A stretch of DNA of 64,000 bases from Streptococcus infantis ATCC 700779 (GCF_000187465.1 NZ_GL732439.1:835226-899225); one strand, 5' to 3'; counted from the first letter of the stretch, positions 20,582 through 31,385 are shown. The notes: generated from the letters alone by a model not told the origin. A program made the numbers and translations.

Positions 20582-21424
20582 ATGTTATCTTGGATTTCAA
20601 AAATGATTAAAGGAATTGTTATTGCGCTAGGATTTATCTTGCCTGGTATTTCTGGTGGAGTCTTGGCAGCTATTTTAGGTATTTATGAGAGAATGATTCG
20701 TTTTCTTGCCCATCCATTTAAAAACCTAAAAGAAGATATTCTTTATTTCTTACCTGTTGCTATCGGTATGTTACTAGGTATTGGTCTATTTTCTTATCCA
20801 ATTGAGTACTTACTAGAGCATTATCAAGTTTATGTTTTATGGAGTTTTGCGGGTGCTATTATTGGTACAGTCCCTAGTCTTGTAAAAGAGGCTACTCAAG
20901 ATTCTGAAAGAGACAAAGTCGATCTTATCTGGTTTTGGGTGACCTTTATTGTTTCTGGAATTGGTCTTTACGCTTTAAACTTTGTGGTTGGTTCACTCAA
21001 CGCAAGTTTCACAAGTTTTATCCTAGCCGGTGTTCTTCTTGCTCTAGGTATTTTAGTTCCAGGATTAAGCCCCTCAAATCTTCTCTTGATTTTAGGTCTC
21101 TATACCCCGATGTTAACTGGATTTAAAACTTTTGATTTATTTGGTACCTTCCTTCCGATAGGAATTGGAGCTGCTGCTACACTTATTATTTTTTCAAAAT
21201 TAATGGACTACGCTCTTCGAGTGTATCACTCTCGTGTTTATCACTTCATCATTGCAATCGTTCTTTCAAGTACACTCTTGATATTGATTCCAAATGCGGG
21301 TAATGCTGAAAGCATTAACTACAGTGGTTTATCTCTTGTGTCTTATGTGATTGTTGCCTTCTTTTTTGCTCTTGGCATTTGGTTAGGTATTTGGATGAGT
21401 CAGTTGGAGGATAAATACAAATAA
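20582..21424 (+). CDS. DUF368 membrane protein, possible undecaprenyl-phosphate translocase (PopT family)
   Basis: 280 residues, about eight or nine membrane helices. Two internally similar re-entrant-like motifs are visible: LPGISGG at 20-26 and VPGLSPSN about 140 residues later, pointing to an inverted-repeat transporter fold. The family is DUF368. Members in other bacteria were recently shown to recycle undecaprenyl phosphate to the inner leaflet (PopT). If so, it would serve peptidoglycan and teichoic-acid synthesis. It is the first gene of a three-gene operon whose next start overlaps its stop by one base. RBS GGAGAG. Confidence 0.82.
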   Translation: MLSWISKMIKGIVIALGFILPGISGGVLAAILGIYERMIRFLAHPFKNLKEDILYFLPVAIGMLLGIGLFSYPIEYLLEHYQVYVLWSFAGAIIGTVPSLVKEATQDSERDKVDLIWFWVTFIVSGIGLYALNFVVGSLNASFTSFILAGVLLALGILVPGLSPSNLLLILGLYTPMLTGFKTFDLFGTFLPIGIGAAATLIIFSKLMDYALRVYHSRVYHFIIAIVLSSTLLILIPNAGNAESINYSGLSLVSYVIVAFFFALGIWLGIWMSQLEDKYK

Positions 21425-21909
21425 TGGCTAAGAAAGTTAAAGTAAAAAAGACCTTAGTAGAGCAAATTTTGACTAAGGCAGGTGTTGACCATCAAGGCAT
21501 TCAAATCAATGCTTTAGAAGGAGAACTTCCTTCTGGTTATAATAGAAATCATATCTTTAAGACCTTAGCATTATTGGGTGATAAAACTGGTCCGGTAATA
21601 GGAATTGTCCCTATCACCGAACACCTTTCTGAAAAGAAATTAGCAAAGATTTCTGGAAATAAAAAAGTGGCCATGATTCCTCAAAAGGATTTAGAAAAAA
21701 CGACTGGATATATCCATGGAGCTAATAACCCTGTAGGTATCCGTCAAAAACACAACTACCCTATTTTTATTGATGAAACAGCTTTAGAATTGGAAAAAAT
21801 GATTGTCTCTGCTGGCGAGGTCGGGCACAGTATCATCATCGCACCTAAAGATCTGGCAAACTTTGTAAAAGCCAGCTTTGTTGATATCTTGGAGGAAAGT
21901 AACTCATGA
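21424..21909 (+). CDS. ybaK: Cys-tRNA(Pro)/Cys-tRNA(Cys) deacylase, YbaK/EbsC family
   Basis: 161 residues of the YbaK/ProX editing-domain fold. Family members hydrolyse Cys-tRNA(Pro) made by mistake by prolyl-tRNA synthetase. The conserved central Lys-containing stretch (LSEKKLAKISGNKKVAMIPQKDLEKTTGYIHGANNPVGIRQ, split in several motifs) and the GEVGHSIIIAP segment are present. The start overlaps the DUF368 stop (TAATG) and the stop overlaps the next ATG by 4 bp, so it is translationally coupled. Symbol assigned by family. Confidence 0.88.
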   Translation: MAKKVKVKKTLVEQILTKAGVDHQGIQINALEGELPSGYNRNHIFKTLALLGDKTGPVIGIVPITEHLSEKKLAKISGNKKVAMIPQKDLEKTTGYIHGANNPVGIRQKHNYPIFIDETALELEKMIVSAGEVGHSIIIAPKDLANFVKASFVDILEESNS

Positions 21910-22529
21910 AACTTTACTTTGTCCGTCATGGTCGAACAGTCTGGAATCTAGAAGGTCGCTTTCAAGGGGCTGGCGGAGATTCACCACTTCTCCCTGAATC
22001 CATTGATACCTTAGAGGAACTCGGTCAATATCTTAAAGATATCCCTTTTGACAAGATCTATTCGAGTGATTTACCGAGAGCTGTAAAATCAGCTGAAATT
22101 ATCCAAAGTCAGCTGACAAATCCTTGTCCTTTAGAAAGTGTTCCTGAACTCAGAGAATGGCACCTGGGTAAACTGGAAGGTCTAAAAATTGCGACTTTAA
22201 ATGCTATCTACCCTCAGCAAATTCAAGCCTTCAAAACTAACTTAGCTAAGTTTGATACTCGCATGTTTGAAGCTGAATCACTCTACACTACAACTCAGCG
22301 CACCATCCAATTTATCAAGTCCTTAAAAAACTCTAAGGCAGAATACCTATTACTTGTTGGTCATGGAGCAAACCTTACTGCAAGTCTTCGCACGCTAATA
22401 GGCTATCAGGAAGCTCTGCTTCGTAAAGACGGAGGTTTGGCTAATGCAAGTCTATCAATTATAGAAACTGATGACTTTGAAAGATTTACTCTAAAGACTT
22501 GGAACGATACTTCTTATCAAAAAATATAA
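21906..22529 (+). CDS. Histidine phosphatase family protein (phosphoglycerate-mutase-like)
   Basis: 207 residues. The phosphoacceptor motif LYFVRHGRTVWN (His8) is at the N-terminus, the second catalytic His is in LLVGHGANL, and the acid is in REWHLGKLEG. It is too short and divergent to be glycolytic dPGM. It is more likely a broad phosphatase of the GpmB/CobC group. Last gene of the DUF368-ybaK operon, followed by a terminator. Confidence 0.87.
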   Translation: MKLYFVRHGRTVWNLEGRFQGAGGDSPLLPESIDTLEELGQYLKDIPFDKIYSSDLPRAVKSAEIIQSQLTNPCPLESVPELREWHLGKLEGLKIATLNAIYPQQIQAFKTNLAKFDTRMFEAESLYTTTQRTIQFIKSLKNSKAEYLLLVGHGANLTASLRTLIGYQEALLRKDGGLANASLSIIETDDFERFTLKTWNDTSYQKI

Positions 22530-22560
22530 AACTTGATATTAACAATCAAGTTCTTTTTAG
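22530..22560 (+). terminator. Intrinsic terminator of the DUF368 operon
   Basis: AACTTGAT and ATCAAGTT form the stem around a 7-nt loop, followed by CTTTTTAGTTTTT. It directly follows the stop codon. Confidence 0.8.
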
Positions 22561-22655
22561 TTTTTATAGAATATCCGTGAATTTCTTGACTATTTATGAT
22601 AAAATGGAGTATCGTGAAAAATTAATTTATTATTTCAAATTTCGATTAAAATTAG

Positions 22656-24155
<1,500 letters not shown>

Positions 24156-24160
24156 AAACT

Positions 24161-24191
24161 AAACTCCTAGATGATTTCTAGGAGTTTTTTG
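24161..24191 (+). terminator. Intrinsic terminator of lysS
   Basis: AAACTCCTAG pairs with CTAGGAGTTT around a 7-nt loop, followed by U residues. Confidence 0.87.
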
Positions 24192-24196
24192 TAGTT

Positions 24197-24229
24197 AAAA
24201 AGACAACCTTATCAAAGAGGTTGTCTTTT
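24197..24229 (-). terminator. Intrinsic terminator of fhs
   Basis: AAAAGACAACCT pairs with AGGTTGTCTTTT. On the minus strand it lies 10 bp after the fhs stop, back to back with the lysS terminator. Confidence 0.85.
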
Positions 24230-24238
24230 GTGTTTGAA

Positions 24239-25909
24239 TTAGAATAGACCTAAAACAGTTCCATCACTTTCAACATCCATGTTGAGAGCGGCAGGTCGTT
24301 TTGGAAGTCCAGGCATGGTCATGACATCACCAGTAAGGGCTACGATAAAGCCTGCACCCAGCTTAGGTACCAATTCACGAATAGTAATTTCAAAGTTTTC
24401 AGGTGCTCCAAGAGCGTTAGGATTATCTGAGAAACTGTATTGAGTTTTGGCCATACAGATTGGCAATTTGTCCCAACCATTTTGTACGATTTGTGCAATT
24501 TGTGTTTGAGCTTTCTTTTCGAAGTTTACTTTGCTACCACGGTAGATTTCAGTAACAATCTTTTCGATTTTTTCTTGAACAGAAAGGTCGTTGTCATAGA
24601 GACGTGTGTAGTTGGCTGGGTTTTCGTCAATTGTTTTGACAAGAGTTTCAGCCAAAGCAACGCCTCCTTCAGCTCCATCAGCCCATACGCTAGCCAATTC
24701 GACTGGAACATCAATTGAAGCACATAGTTCTTTCAAGGCTGCAATTTCAGCTTCTGTATCAGAAACAAATTCATTGATAGCAACAACCGCTGGAATACCG
24801 AACTTACGAATATTTTCAACGTGGCGTCTCAAGTTTGCAAATCCAGCACGTACTGCTTCCACATTTTCCTCTGTCAGAGCATCTTTAGCAACTCCACCAT
24901 TCATTTTAAGGGCACGAAGAGTCGCTACAATGACTACTGCACTTGGAGCTGTTGGCAAGTTTGGAGTCTTGATATCCAGGAACTTCTCTGCACCAAGGTC
25001 TGCACCAAAGCCAGCTTCTGTTACAGTATAATCAGCTAAACGAATAGCTGTTTTTGTCGCCAAAACAGAGTTACAACCATGGGCAATATTGGCAAATGGG
25101 CCACCGTGTACGAATGCAGGTGTACCATAGATTGTTTGAACCAAGTTGGGTTTAATAGCATCTTTCAAAATCAATGCCAAGGCACCCTCAACCTGTAAAT
25201 CACCAACTGAAACTGGTGTGCGATCATAACGGTAGCCGATGACGATATTAGCCAAACGACGTTTCAAATCTTCAATATCAGTTGCCAAACAAAGGATAGC
25301 CATGATCTCTGAAGCAACTGTGATATCAAAACCATCTTCACGTGGAATACCATTAAGTGGACCACCAAGACCAACAGTTACGTGACGAAGAGCACGGTCA
25401 TTCAAGTCAACAACACGTTTCCAAAGAATACGACGTTGGTCAATTCCTAGCTCATTTCCTTGGTGCAAGTGATTATCAATCAAGGCAGAGAGAGCATTGT
25501 TTGCAGTTGTAATAGCGTGCATATCACCAGTAAAGTGAAGGTTGATATCTTCCATTGGTAACACTTGGGCATAACCACCCCCAGCAGCTCCACCTTTAAT
25601 ACCCATAACAGGGCCAAGTGAAGGTTCGCGGATAGCAATCATAGTTTTCTTACCAATCTTGTTCAAAGCATCAGCAAGACCAATGGTAATGGTTGATTTT
25701 CCTTCACCTGCTGGCGTTGGGTTGATAGCTGTAACAAGAATCAACTTACCTACTGGATTTGCCTCAACCTCACGAATCTTGTCAAAGCTTAGTTTAGCCT
25801 TGTACTTTCCATACAACTCCAAATCATCGTATGAAATACCAAGTTTCTCAACAACATCAACGATCGGTTTTAACTCAATACTCTGTGCAATTTCAATATC
25901 TGTTTTCAT
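24239..25909 (-). CDS. fhs: Formate--tetrahydrofolate ligase
   Basis: 556 residues. It makes 10-formyl-tetrahydrofolate from formate, THF and ATP for purine and fMet-tRNA synthesis. P-loop [10 protein letters not shown] at 64-73, followed by the conserved [23 protein letters not shown] stretch (in two parts) and the [16 protein letters not shown] folate-site motif. It is monocistronic. The minus-strand -10 is TGATATAAT about 40 bp upstream of the ATG, and the RBS is GAGGAG. Confidence 0.97.
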   Translation of the reverse strand: MKTDIEIAQSIELKPIVDVVEKLGISYDDLELYGKYKAKLSFDKIREVEANPVGKLILVTAINPTPAGEGKSTITIGLADALNKIGKKTMIAIREPSLGPVMGIKGGAAGGGYAQVLPMEDINLHFTGDMHAITTANNALSALIDNHLHQGNELGIDQRRILWKRVVDLNDRALRHVTVGLGGPLNGIPREDGFDITVASEIMAILCLATDIEDLKRRLANIVIGYRYDRTPVSVGDLQVEGALALILKDAIKPNLVQTIYGTPAFVHGGPFANIAHGCNSVLATKTAIRLADYTVTEAGFGADLGAEKFLDIKTPNLPTAPSAVVIVATLRALKMNGGVAKDALTEENVEAVRAGFANLRRHVENIRKFGIPAVVAINEFVSDTEAEIAALKELCASIDVPVELASVWADGAEGGVALAETLVKTIDENPANYTRLYDNDLSVQEKIEKIVTEIYRGSKVNFEKKAQTQIAQIVQNGWDKLPICMAKTQYSFSDNPNALGAPENFEITIRELVPKLGAGFIVALTGDVMTMPGLPKRPAALNMDVESDGTVLGLF

Positions 25910-26107
25910 AAAAAACTCCTCTAGCCTCTAATGTGTTAATTCATTATATCATAAAACAAGATTTTTAACAGTCATTATGATTAGTAACGTTCGTGAATAT
26001 GGCTAAATAACAGACTTTCTTTATCTCTATTTAATTTTTTATATGCCTTTATAGATTTTAACTATGGATTAACATCCTATTTTCGGCCCTTGTTACATCG
26101 CTTTCAT

Positions 26108-26142
26108 TTTACTTAATGCTCATTTTTTTGTACAATAGTTCT
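26108..26142 (+). promoter_or_regulatory. Promoter of the coaBC-panT operon abutting the start codon
   Basis: TTTACT (26108-26113), a 17-bp spacer and TACAAT (26131-26136) end only 6 nt before the ATG at 26143. No Shine-Dalgarno is present. Together this predicts a leaderless transcript. The rest of the 25910-26107 interval holds the fhs upstream region and no gene that I can support. Confidence 0.55.
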
Positions 26143-26829
26143 ATGAAAATTTTAGTTACTTCTGGTGGTACAAGTGAAAAAATTGATAGAGTTCGTTCTA
26201 TTACCAATCACTCTTCCGGTAAACTTGGAAAAATTATCACCGAGACTCTTCTAAAGGCTGGCCATGAAGTTTGTTTGATTACCACTCTTCAGGCAGTTAA
26301 GCCAGTTAGTCATCCAAACTTGAGAATCATCGAAATTAAAAATACTGCTGATTTGCTGCAAGTCATGAAAGATAAGGTTATGGATTACCAGGTCTTAATC
26401 CATTCTATGGCTGTATCAGATTACACTCCTGTCTATATGGCTGGTTTTGATGAGATTGAATCTAGTCAAGATTTAACAGAGTTTTTAGATAAGAAAAATC
26501 AGGAAACAAAAATCTCATCTAAGGAAGACGTCCAGGTTCTATTTCTCAAGAAGAATCCAAAAATCATATCTCTGGTTAAAGAATGGAATCCTAACATTCA
26601 CCTGATTGGATTTAAATTACTGGTTGATGTCAGCCAGGAACATCTGATTCAAATTGCCCGGGAAAGTCTTGAAAAGAACCAGGCTGATTTAATTGTCGCA
26701 AACGACCTTACTCAGATTAGTAGCGAGCAACATAAGGCTTACCTAGTTGAAAAAAATTCTTTCCAAACTGCTATGAGTAAACATGAAATTGCTGATTTAC
26801 TCCTCGAGAAAATAAAAAGTTATGACTAA
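26143..26829 (+). CDS. coaB: Phosphopantothenate--cysteine ligase (stand-alone CoaB)
   Basis: 228 residues from the ATG at 26143. The frame reaches back to 26116, but the family begins MKILVTSGGTSEKID and the promoter lies across the longer start. Streptococci carry CoaB and CoaC as separate proteins instead of the fused Dfp. It joins 4'-phosphopantothenate and cysteine in coenzyme A synthesis; the NHSSGKLG motif is the family signature. It is the first gene of an operon with coaC and the pantothenate transporter component. Confidence 0.93.
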   Translation: MKILVTSGGTSEKIDRVRSITNHSSGKLGKIITETLLKAGHEVCLITTLQAVKPVSHPNLRIIEIKNTADLLQVMKDKVMDYQVLIHSMAVSDYTPVYMAGFDEIESSQDLTEFLDKKNQETKISSKEDVQVLFLKKNPKIISLVKEWNPNIHLIGFKLLVDVSQEHLIQIARESLEKNQADLIVANDLTQISSEQHKAYLVEKNSFQTAMSKHEIADLLLEKIKSYD

Positions 26830-26843
26830 AAGAAAGGGATTTT

Positions 26844-27395
26844 ATGGCCCGTATTACACTCGCTATTACAGGATCTATTGCTGCATACAAGACAGTTGAC
26901 CTAGTTAGTTCTTTAAAAAAACAGGGGCATTCTGTTACTGTTCTTATGACTCAGTCAGCAACAGAATTCATTCAGCCATTAACTTTACAAGTACTATCTC
27001 AAAATACTGTACATCTCGATGTCATGCACGAACCTTTTCCAGATCAAGTGAATCACATTCAAATAGGAAAAGAAACAGATTTATTTATCGTAGTTCCTGC
27101 GACAGCCAATACAATCGCTAAATTAGCTCACGGTTTTGCTGACAATATGGTGACTGCTACTGCTCTTGCTTTGCCACACTTTGTACCCAAACTATTGGCT
27201 CCAGCTATGAACACAAAGATGTATGACCACCCTGCGACCCAAGCTAATCTTAAAACTTTAGAAGATTATGGTTATACAATTATTTCTCCCAAAGATTCTC
27301 TACTGGCCTGTGGGGATACAGGTCGTGGTGCTCTCGCTGATCTCGAAACTATTTTACAAAAAATAAAGGATAAAATTCATGAACAAACGCTCTAA
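26844..27395 (+). CDS. coaC: Phosphopantothenoylcysteine decarboxylase
   Basis: 183 residues of the flavoprotein HFCD family. ITGSIAAYKT binds FMN, NHIQIG carries the catalytic His, and APAMNTKMYDHP is the substrate-recognition clamp. It decarboxylates the CoaB product to 4'-phosphopantetheine. It lies 14 bp after coaB with a clear AAAGGGA RBS and overlaps the next gene by 17 bp. Confidence 0.95.
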   Translation: MARITLAITGSIAAYKTVDLVSSLKKQGHSVTVLMTQSATEFIQPLTLQVLSQNTVHLDVMHEPFPDQVNHIQIGKETDLFIVVPATANTIAKLAHGFADNMVTATALALPHFVPKLLAPAMNTKMYDHPATQANLKTLEDYGYTIISPKDSLLACGDTGRGALADLETILQKIKDKIHEQTL

Positions 27396-27942
27396 TATTG
27401 CTCCAATCGCTATCTTTTTTGCCATTATGATTGTTATTCATTTACTAAGCTCGATTTTATTTAATGTACTTCCCTTTCCAATCAAACCAACCATCGTTCA
27501 CATTCCAGTAATTATTGCAAGTATTATCTACGGACCAAGAATCGGCGCAACCTTAGGTTTTCTGATGGGAATGCTTAGCTTAACGGTTAATACTCTCACA
27601 ATCCTGCCAACAAGCTATCTCTTCTCACCATTTGTACCAAATGGTAACTTCTATTCAGTTGTAATCGCAATTGTTCCTCGTATCTTAATCGGTTTGACAC
27701 CTTATTTCGTCTATAAACTACTAAAGGGAAGAGCTGGACTCATCTTTGCAGGTGCACTTGGCTCACTCACTAATACAGTATTTGTCTTAGGTGGTATCTT
27801 CTTCCTCTTTGGAAATGTTTATAACGGGGACATCCAACTGCTACTCGCGTCTGTAATCTCGACAAATTCGATAGCAGAGTTGATTATCTCGGCTGCTTTA
27901 ACTCTCGTCATTGTTCCGAGACTTGAAAAAATTAAACAATAA
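27379..27942 (+). CDS. panT: ECF transporter S component, probably for pantothenate
   Basis: 187 residues, about six membrane helices, with the S-component pattern of a conserved N-terminal AIFFAIMIVIHLL helix and short loops. It overlaps coaC by 17 bp, so it is co-translated with the genes that use pantothenate. That is the main reason for the substrate assignment, which matches known streptococcal PanT proteins. The ATPase and EcfT energising subunits are not in this window and are presumably shared. Followed by a bidirectional terminator. Confidence 0.85.
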   Translation: MNKRSNIAPIAIFFAIMIVIHLLSSILFNVLPFPIKPTIVHIPVIIASIIYGPRIGATLGFLMGMLSLTVNTLTILPTSYLFSPFVPNGNFYSVVIAIVPRILIGLTPYFVYKLLKGRAGLIFAGALGSLTNTVFVLGGIFFLFGNVYNGDIQLLLASVISTNSIAELIISAALTLVIVPRLEKIKQ

Positions 27943-27971
27943 AAAACTGTATCAAGAGATACAGTTTTTTT
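27942..27971. terminator. Bidirectional terminator between panT and udk
   Basis: AAAAACTGTATC pairs with GATACAGTTTTT around AAGA. A/U runs on both sides allow use from either direction. Confidence 0.87.
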
Positions 27972-27976
27972 AATTA

Positions 27977-28615
27977 TTACTGGGCTAAACGAGCTTCTTC
28001 TAAAATCTTCTCAATCTTTGTTGTCAGTAAATCAATAGCTACAGTATTGGTTACACCTTCAGGTATCACAATATCAGCATAGCGTTTAGTAGGCTCAATA
28101 AACTGATGATACATAGGTTTTACGACTCCAAGGTATTGATCAATGACGCTGTCTAAACTACGACCACGTTCTTCCATATCGCGTTTAATACGACGGATGA
28201 TACGAACATCATCATCAGTGTCCACAAAAATCTTTATATCCATTAAATCACGAAGACGTTTGTCTTCCAAAACCAAAATTCCTTCCACTATAAATACGTC
28301 TTGAGGTTCTTGGCGATAGGTTTTCGAGCTTCTTGTATGGGCAGCATAATCATAGGTAGGAATATCAACAGGACGACCCGCTAACAATTCTTTGATCTGC
28401 GCAATCATCAAATCAGTATCAAAAGCAAAAGGATGATCATAGTTGGTTTTGATACGCTCCTCAAAAGTTAAATGAGATTGATCTTTATAGTAGGAATCAT
28501 GCTCAATCATGGCAATTTTTTCGTTGGGAAAATGCGATAAAATCGCTTTAGAAACACTGGTTTTTCCTCCACCAGATCCCCCTGTTACTCCGATAATGAT
28601 TGGTCTGTTTTGCAT
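27977..28615 (-). CDS. udk: Uridine kinase
   Basis: 212 residues. It phosphorylates uridine and cytidine in pyrimidine salvage. Walker A is [14 protein letters not shown], Asp/His residues of the catalytic site are in [10 protein letters not shown], and the nucleoside-binding loop [11 protein letters not shown] is present. Monocistronic, with an extended -10-like TGGTAAAAT and RBS GGAGG. Confidence 0.96.
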   Translation of the reverse strand: MQNRPIIIGVTGGSGGGKTSVSKAILSHFPNEKIAMIEHDSYYKDQSHLTFEERIKTNYDHPFAFDTDLMIAQIKELLAGRPVDIPTYDYAAHTRSSKTYRQEPQDVFIVEGILVLEDKRLRDLMDIKIFVDTDDDVRIIRRIKRDMEERGRSLDSVIDQYLGVVKPMYHQFIEPTKRYADIVIPEGVTNTVAIDLLTTKIEKILEEARLAQ

Positions 28616-28697
28616 AGTTGCCTCCGTATTTTTCCTTTGTCTATTTTACCATATTTTTAGAAAATTTTACAGGATGACTTTTTAAATTATAGTACAA

Positions 28698-28728
28698 AAA
28701 ACCTTGTAGTTTAGTTCTACAAGGTTTT
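28698..28728 (-). terminator. Intrinsic terminator of ptsHI
   Basis: AAAACCTTGTAG pairs perfectly with CTACAAGGTTTT around a 7-nt loop, 7 bp after the ptsI stop on the minus strand. Confidence 0.85.
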
Positions 28729-28735
28729 AATGTTT

Positions 28736-30469
28736 TTAATCAAAGTTAACGTATTCTTTAGAAAGTTCAAGAACTTCTTCCATTGTTGAACATTCAGTAA
28801 GAGCACGGTTAGCGTATTCTTGCATCTTAGCTGTGTCAAGTTTCTTCATCAAGCTACGTGTACGAAGTACTGAAGTAGCTGACATTGAGAACTCATCCAA
28901 GCCCATTCCGATAAGAAGTGGAACAGCTGTTTGGTCACCAGCCATCTCACCACACATACCAGCCCATTTACCTTCAGCGTGAGCTGCTTTGATAACATTG
29001 TTGATCAAGCGAAGGATTGATGGATTGTATGGTTGGTAAAGGTATGAAACTTGTTCGTTCATACGGTCAGCAGCCATTGTGTATTGGATCAAGTCGTTTG
29101 TACCGATTGAGAAGAAATCAACTTCTTTGGCAAATTGGTCTGCAAGCATAGCTGCAGCTGGGATTTCAATCATGATACCAACTTGGATATCATCTGCAAC
29201 TGCGACACCTTCAGCAACCAATTTTGCTTTTTCTTCTTCAAGAATAGCTTTAGCAGTACGGAACTCTTTCAACAAAGCAACCATTGGGAACATGATACGC
29301 AATTTACCGTGAACAGATGCACGAAGCAATGCACGCAATTGCGTACGGAACATTTGGTTACCAGTTTCTGAGATAGAGATACGCAAAGCACGGTAGCCCA
29401 AGAATGGGTTCATTTCTTTAGGAAGATCGAAGTAAGGAAGTTCTTTATCCCCACCGATATCCATTGTACGAACGACAACAGGTTTACCGTTCATACCTTC
29501 AAGAACTGCTTTGTAAGCTTCGTATTGGTCGTCTTCCGTTGGGAAATCTTGAGAATCCATGTACAAGAATTCTGTACGGTAGAGACCAACAGCTTCAGCA
29601 CCATTTTCGTTCACACCTTCAACGTCTTTTGGTGTACCGATATTAGCTGCCAACTCAAAGTGTTTACCATCTGCAGTAACAGTTTTAGCATCTTTCAAAA
29701 GAGCCCATTCAGCTTTTTGTTTAGCGTAAGCTTCACCAGCTGCTTTGAATTCTGCAATTTGTTCTTCAGTTGGGTTGATAACAACTTCACCTGAAATACC
29801 TGAAACAGCCAAAATGTCACCATCTTTTACAAGTTCAGTGATGTTGTTTGTACCCAATACAGCAGCAATTTCAAGTGTACGAGCCATGATAGCTGAGTGA
29901 CTTGTACGTCCACCAATGTTTGTTACAAAAGCTTTTACAAAGTTTTTGTCCAATTGAGCAGTATCAGACGGAGTCAAGTCATGTGCGATCACAATCACTT
30001 CTTCATTGATTGAAGCTGGGTTTGGCAGTTTCTTACCAAGAAGATTTGCCAAAACACGTTTGGTAACGTCGCGAATATCCGCTGCACGTTCCTGCATGTA
30101 TGGGTTGTCTTCCATGCCTTCAAAGATTGTGATAAACATGTCTGTAACTTCTTTCAGACCTGCTTCTGCATTTACTTTCTTAGCACGAATTGTTTCTTTA
30201 ATCTGACCGATCAATTCAGGGTCAGCAAGAACCATCAAGTGAGCGTCAAATACTTGCGCCGCTTCTTCACCAAGCGTACCTACAGCCTTCTCGCGGATAA
30301 GAGAAAGCTCGTTTTGAGAAGCTTCAAGAGCAACATCCAAACGAGCCTCTTCTGCATTTGTATCTTCGACTGTAATAGTCTCGAATGATAAATCCGGTTG
30401 AACGAGTAGATATGCTTTAGCAACTGCAACACCATCAGATGCTGCGATTCCTTTAAGCATTTCTGTCAT
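28736..30469 (-). CDS. ptsI: Phosphoenolpyruvate-protein phosphotransferase (PTS enzyme I)
   Basis: 577 residues from the ATG at 30469, the standard EI length. The frame continues upstream to 30580 through ptsH, but an AAGGAT RBS lies before this ATG. It takes phosphate from PEP to His191 ([13 protein letters not shown]) and passes it to HPr. The C-terminal PEP-binding barrel carries the [14 protein letters not shown] and MCGEMAGD motifs. It starts 5 bp after ptsH and supplies all PTS transporters, including both in this window. Confidence 0.97.
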   Translation of the reverse strand: MTEMLKGIAASDGVAVAKAYLLVQPDLSFETITVEDTNAEEARLDVALEASQNELSLIREKAVGTLGEEAAQVFDAHLMVLADPELIGQIKETIRAKKVNAEAGLKEVTDMFITIFEGMEDNPYMQERAADIRDVTKRVLANLLGKKLPNPASINEEVIVIAHDLTPSDTAQLDKNFVKAFVTNIGGRTSHSAIMARTLEIAAVLGTNNITELVKDGDILAVSGISGEVVINPTEEQIAEFKAAGEAYAKQKAEWALLKDAKTVTADGKHFELAANIGTPKDVEGVNENGAEAVGLYRTEFLYMDSQDFPTEDDQYEAYKAVLEGMNGKPVVVRTMDIGGDKELPYFDLPKEMNPFLGYRALRISISETGNQMFRTQLRALLRASVHGKLRIMFPMVALLKEFRTAKAILEEEKAKLVAEGVAVADDIQVGIMIEIPAAAMLADQFAKEVDFFSIGTNDLIQYTMAADRMNEQVSYLYQPYNPSILRLINNVIKAAHAEGKWAGMCGEMAGDQTAVPLLIGMGLDEFSMSATSVLRTRSLMKKLDTAKMQEYANRALTECSTMEEVLELSKEYVNFD

Positions 30470-30473
30470 ATCC

Positions 30474-30737
30474 TTATGCCAATCCTTCTTTTTCCATTGT
30501 TTCTGAGATAGCAGCGATAGCGTCATCAGCGTCTGCACCTTCAGCAGTGATTGTAACGTCAGCACCTTGACCAACACCAAGGCTCATAACACCCATGATA
30601 GATTTAAGGTTAACTGATTTACCTTTGTATTCAAGAGTAATATCTGAAGCAAATTTGCTTGCAGTTTGTACCAACAATGTTGCTGGACGTGCGTGAATAC
30701 CTGTTTCTGCCACTACGTGGAAATCTTTAGAAGCCAT
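30474..30737 (-). CDS. ptsH: Phosphocarrier protein HPr
   Basis: 87 residues. His15 (ETGIHARPA) receives phosphate from EI, and Ser46 ([12 protein letters not shown]) is the HPr-kinase site used for CcpA-dependent catabolite repression. Both regions match the Gram-positive consensus. First gene of ptsHI, with a consensus promoter upstream. RBS AAAGGAG. Confidence 0.98.
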   Translation of the reverse strand: MASKDFHVVAETGIHARPATLLVQTASKFASDITLEYKGKSVNLKSIMGVMSLGVGQGADVTITAEGADADDAIAAISETMEKEGLA

Positions 30738-30799
30738 AATTTGACTCTCCTTTAAATGTTTTCTTTTTGAGTTATATCTGATAACCCTTACAATTTGAT

Positions 30800-30828
30800 A
30801 TTATATCACCTTCTAGGATTTTTTTCAA
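30800..30828 (-). promoter_or_regulatory. ptsHI promoter
   Basis: On the minus strand TTGAAA, a 17-bp spacer and TATAAT form a near-consensus sigma-A promoter. The interval 30830-30960 between this and the nrd promoter is AT-rich and shows no gene; one weak cre-like site (about 30932-30946) is not convincing. Confidence 0.85.
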
Positions 30829-30968
30829 GTATTTTATGGGATTTCTTCTTTTTCCTTTCAGATAACTTGCTGAAAATCTTCTATTTTATGTATCAAAATA
30901 CATCATGTAGTTTTTTATAATTTTAACATTTAGAAAACGCTGTTATTTATGGGTTTTATTTTTTACAA

Positions 30969-31026
30969 TCACTATATATTGTGTTTAGACAACTCTCATC
31001 TAAAAAAAATCTACAATATTTAGTTT
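30969..31026 (+). promoter_or_regulatory. Two NrdR boxes upstream of nrdHEF
   Basis: Box 1 (30969-30984) is TCACTATATATTGTGT, one mismatch from the consensus acaCwATATATwGtgt. Box 2 (31011-31026) keeps the core CAATATTTAG. The boxes are 42 bp apart, four helical turns, and lie just upstream of the -35 at 31034. NrdR is the ATP/dATP-sensing repressor of ribonucleotide reductase genes; nrdR itself is not in the window. Confidence 0.75.
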
Positions 31027-31033
31027 TTCTTCG

Positions 31034-31061
31034 TTGACAAAGATTTTTTTTCTGATATACT
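31034..31061 (+). promoter_or_regulatory. nrdH promoter
   Basis: TTGACA (31034-31039), a 16-bp spacer and TATACT (31056-31061) with an extended TG two bases before, a near-consensus promoter. RBS GAGGAG follows before the ATG at 31098. Confidence 0.85.
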
Positions 31062-31097
31062 TAAGAAGTAATTAAATTTTGAAAGAGGAGTTACAGA

Positions 31098-31316
31098 ATG
31101 GTAACCGTTTATTCTAAAAACAATTGTGTTCAATGTAAAATGACCAAACGATTCTTAGATAGTAACAACATCGCATATCGCGAAATCAATCTTGATGAAC
31201 AACCTGAATTTATTGAACAAGTTAAAGAGCTAGGCTTCAACGCTGCTCCTATCATTCAAACACCAACTGAAGTTTTCTCTGGTTTCCAACCAGCAAAACT
31301 TAAAGAACTTGCTTAA
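31098..31316 (+). CDS. nrdH: Glutaredoxin-like NrdH redoxin
   Basis: 72 residues with a redox Cys10-Val-Gln-Cys13 centre and the C-terminal GFQPAKLKEL typical of NrdH. It reduces the disulphide formed in NrdE during each catalytic cycle and takes electrons from thioredoxin reductase. First gene of the nrd operon. Confidence 0.95.
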   Translation: MVTVYSKNNCVQCKMTKRFLDSNNIAYREINLDEQPEFIEQVKELGFNAAPIIQTPTEVFSGFQPAKLKELA

Positions 31317-31330
31317 GTATCAGGATTAAA

Positions 31331-31361
31331 AGCTTCTATGTCAATCTTAGAAGCCTTTCTT
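31331..31361 (+). promoter_or_regulatory. Hairpin with U-rich tail between nrdH and nrdE
   Basis: GCTTCTA (31332-31338) pairs with TAGAAGC (31348-31354), followed by CTTTCTTTT. This is a weak intrinsic terminator or processing hairpin that could lower nrdE-F relative to nrdH. Confidence 0.5.
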
Positions 31362-31385
31362 TTGTAATGAATTAAAGGAAATTTT

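Noticed and set aside
25985..26095. CGAA-containing motifs upstream of fhs that recall PurR boxes
   Set aside because: Two candidates (near 25988 and 26083) each miss central consensus bases and are about 95 bp apart, not the usual close tandem arrangement.
28736..30580. Longer ptsI start at 30580
   Set aside because: It would overlap most of the ptsH 3' end; the ATG at 30469 has an RBS and gives the standard 577-residue enzyme.
30932..30946. cre-like sequence upstream of ptsHI
   Set aside because: At least two mismatches at conserved positions and a location more than 100 bp from the promoter.
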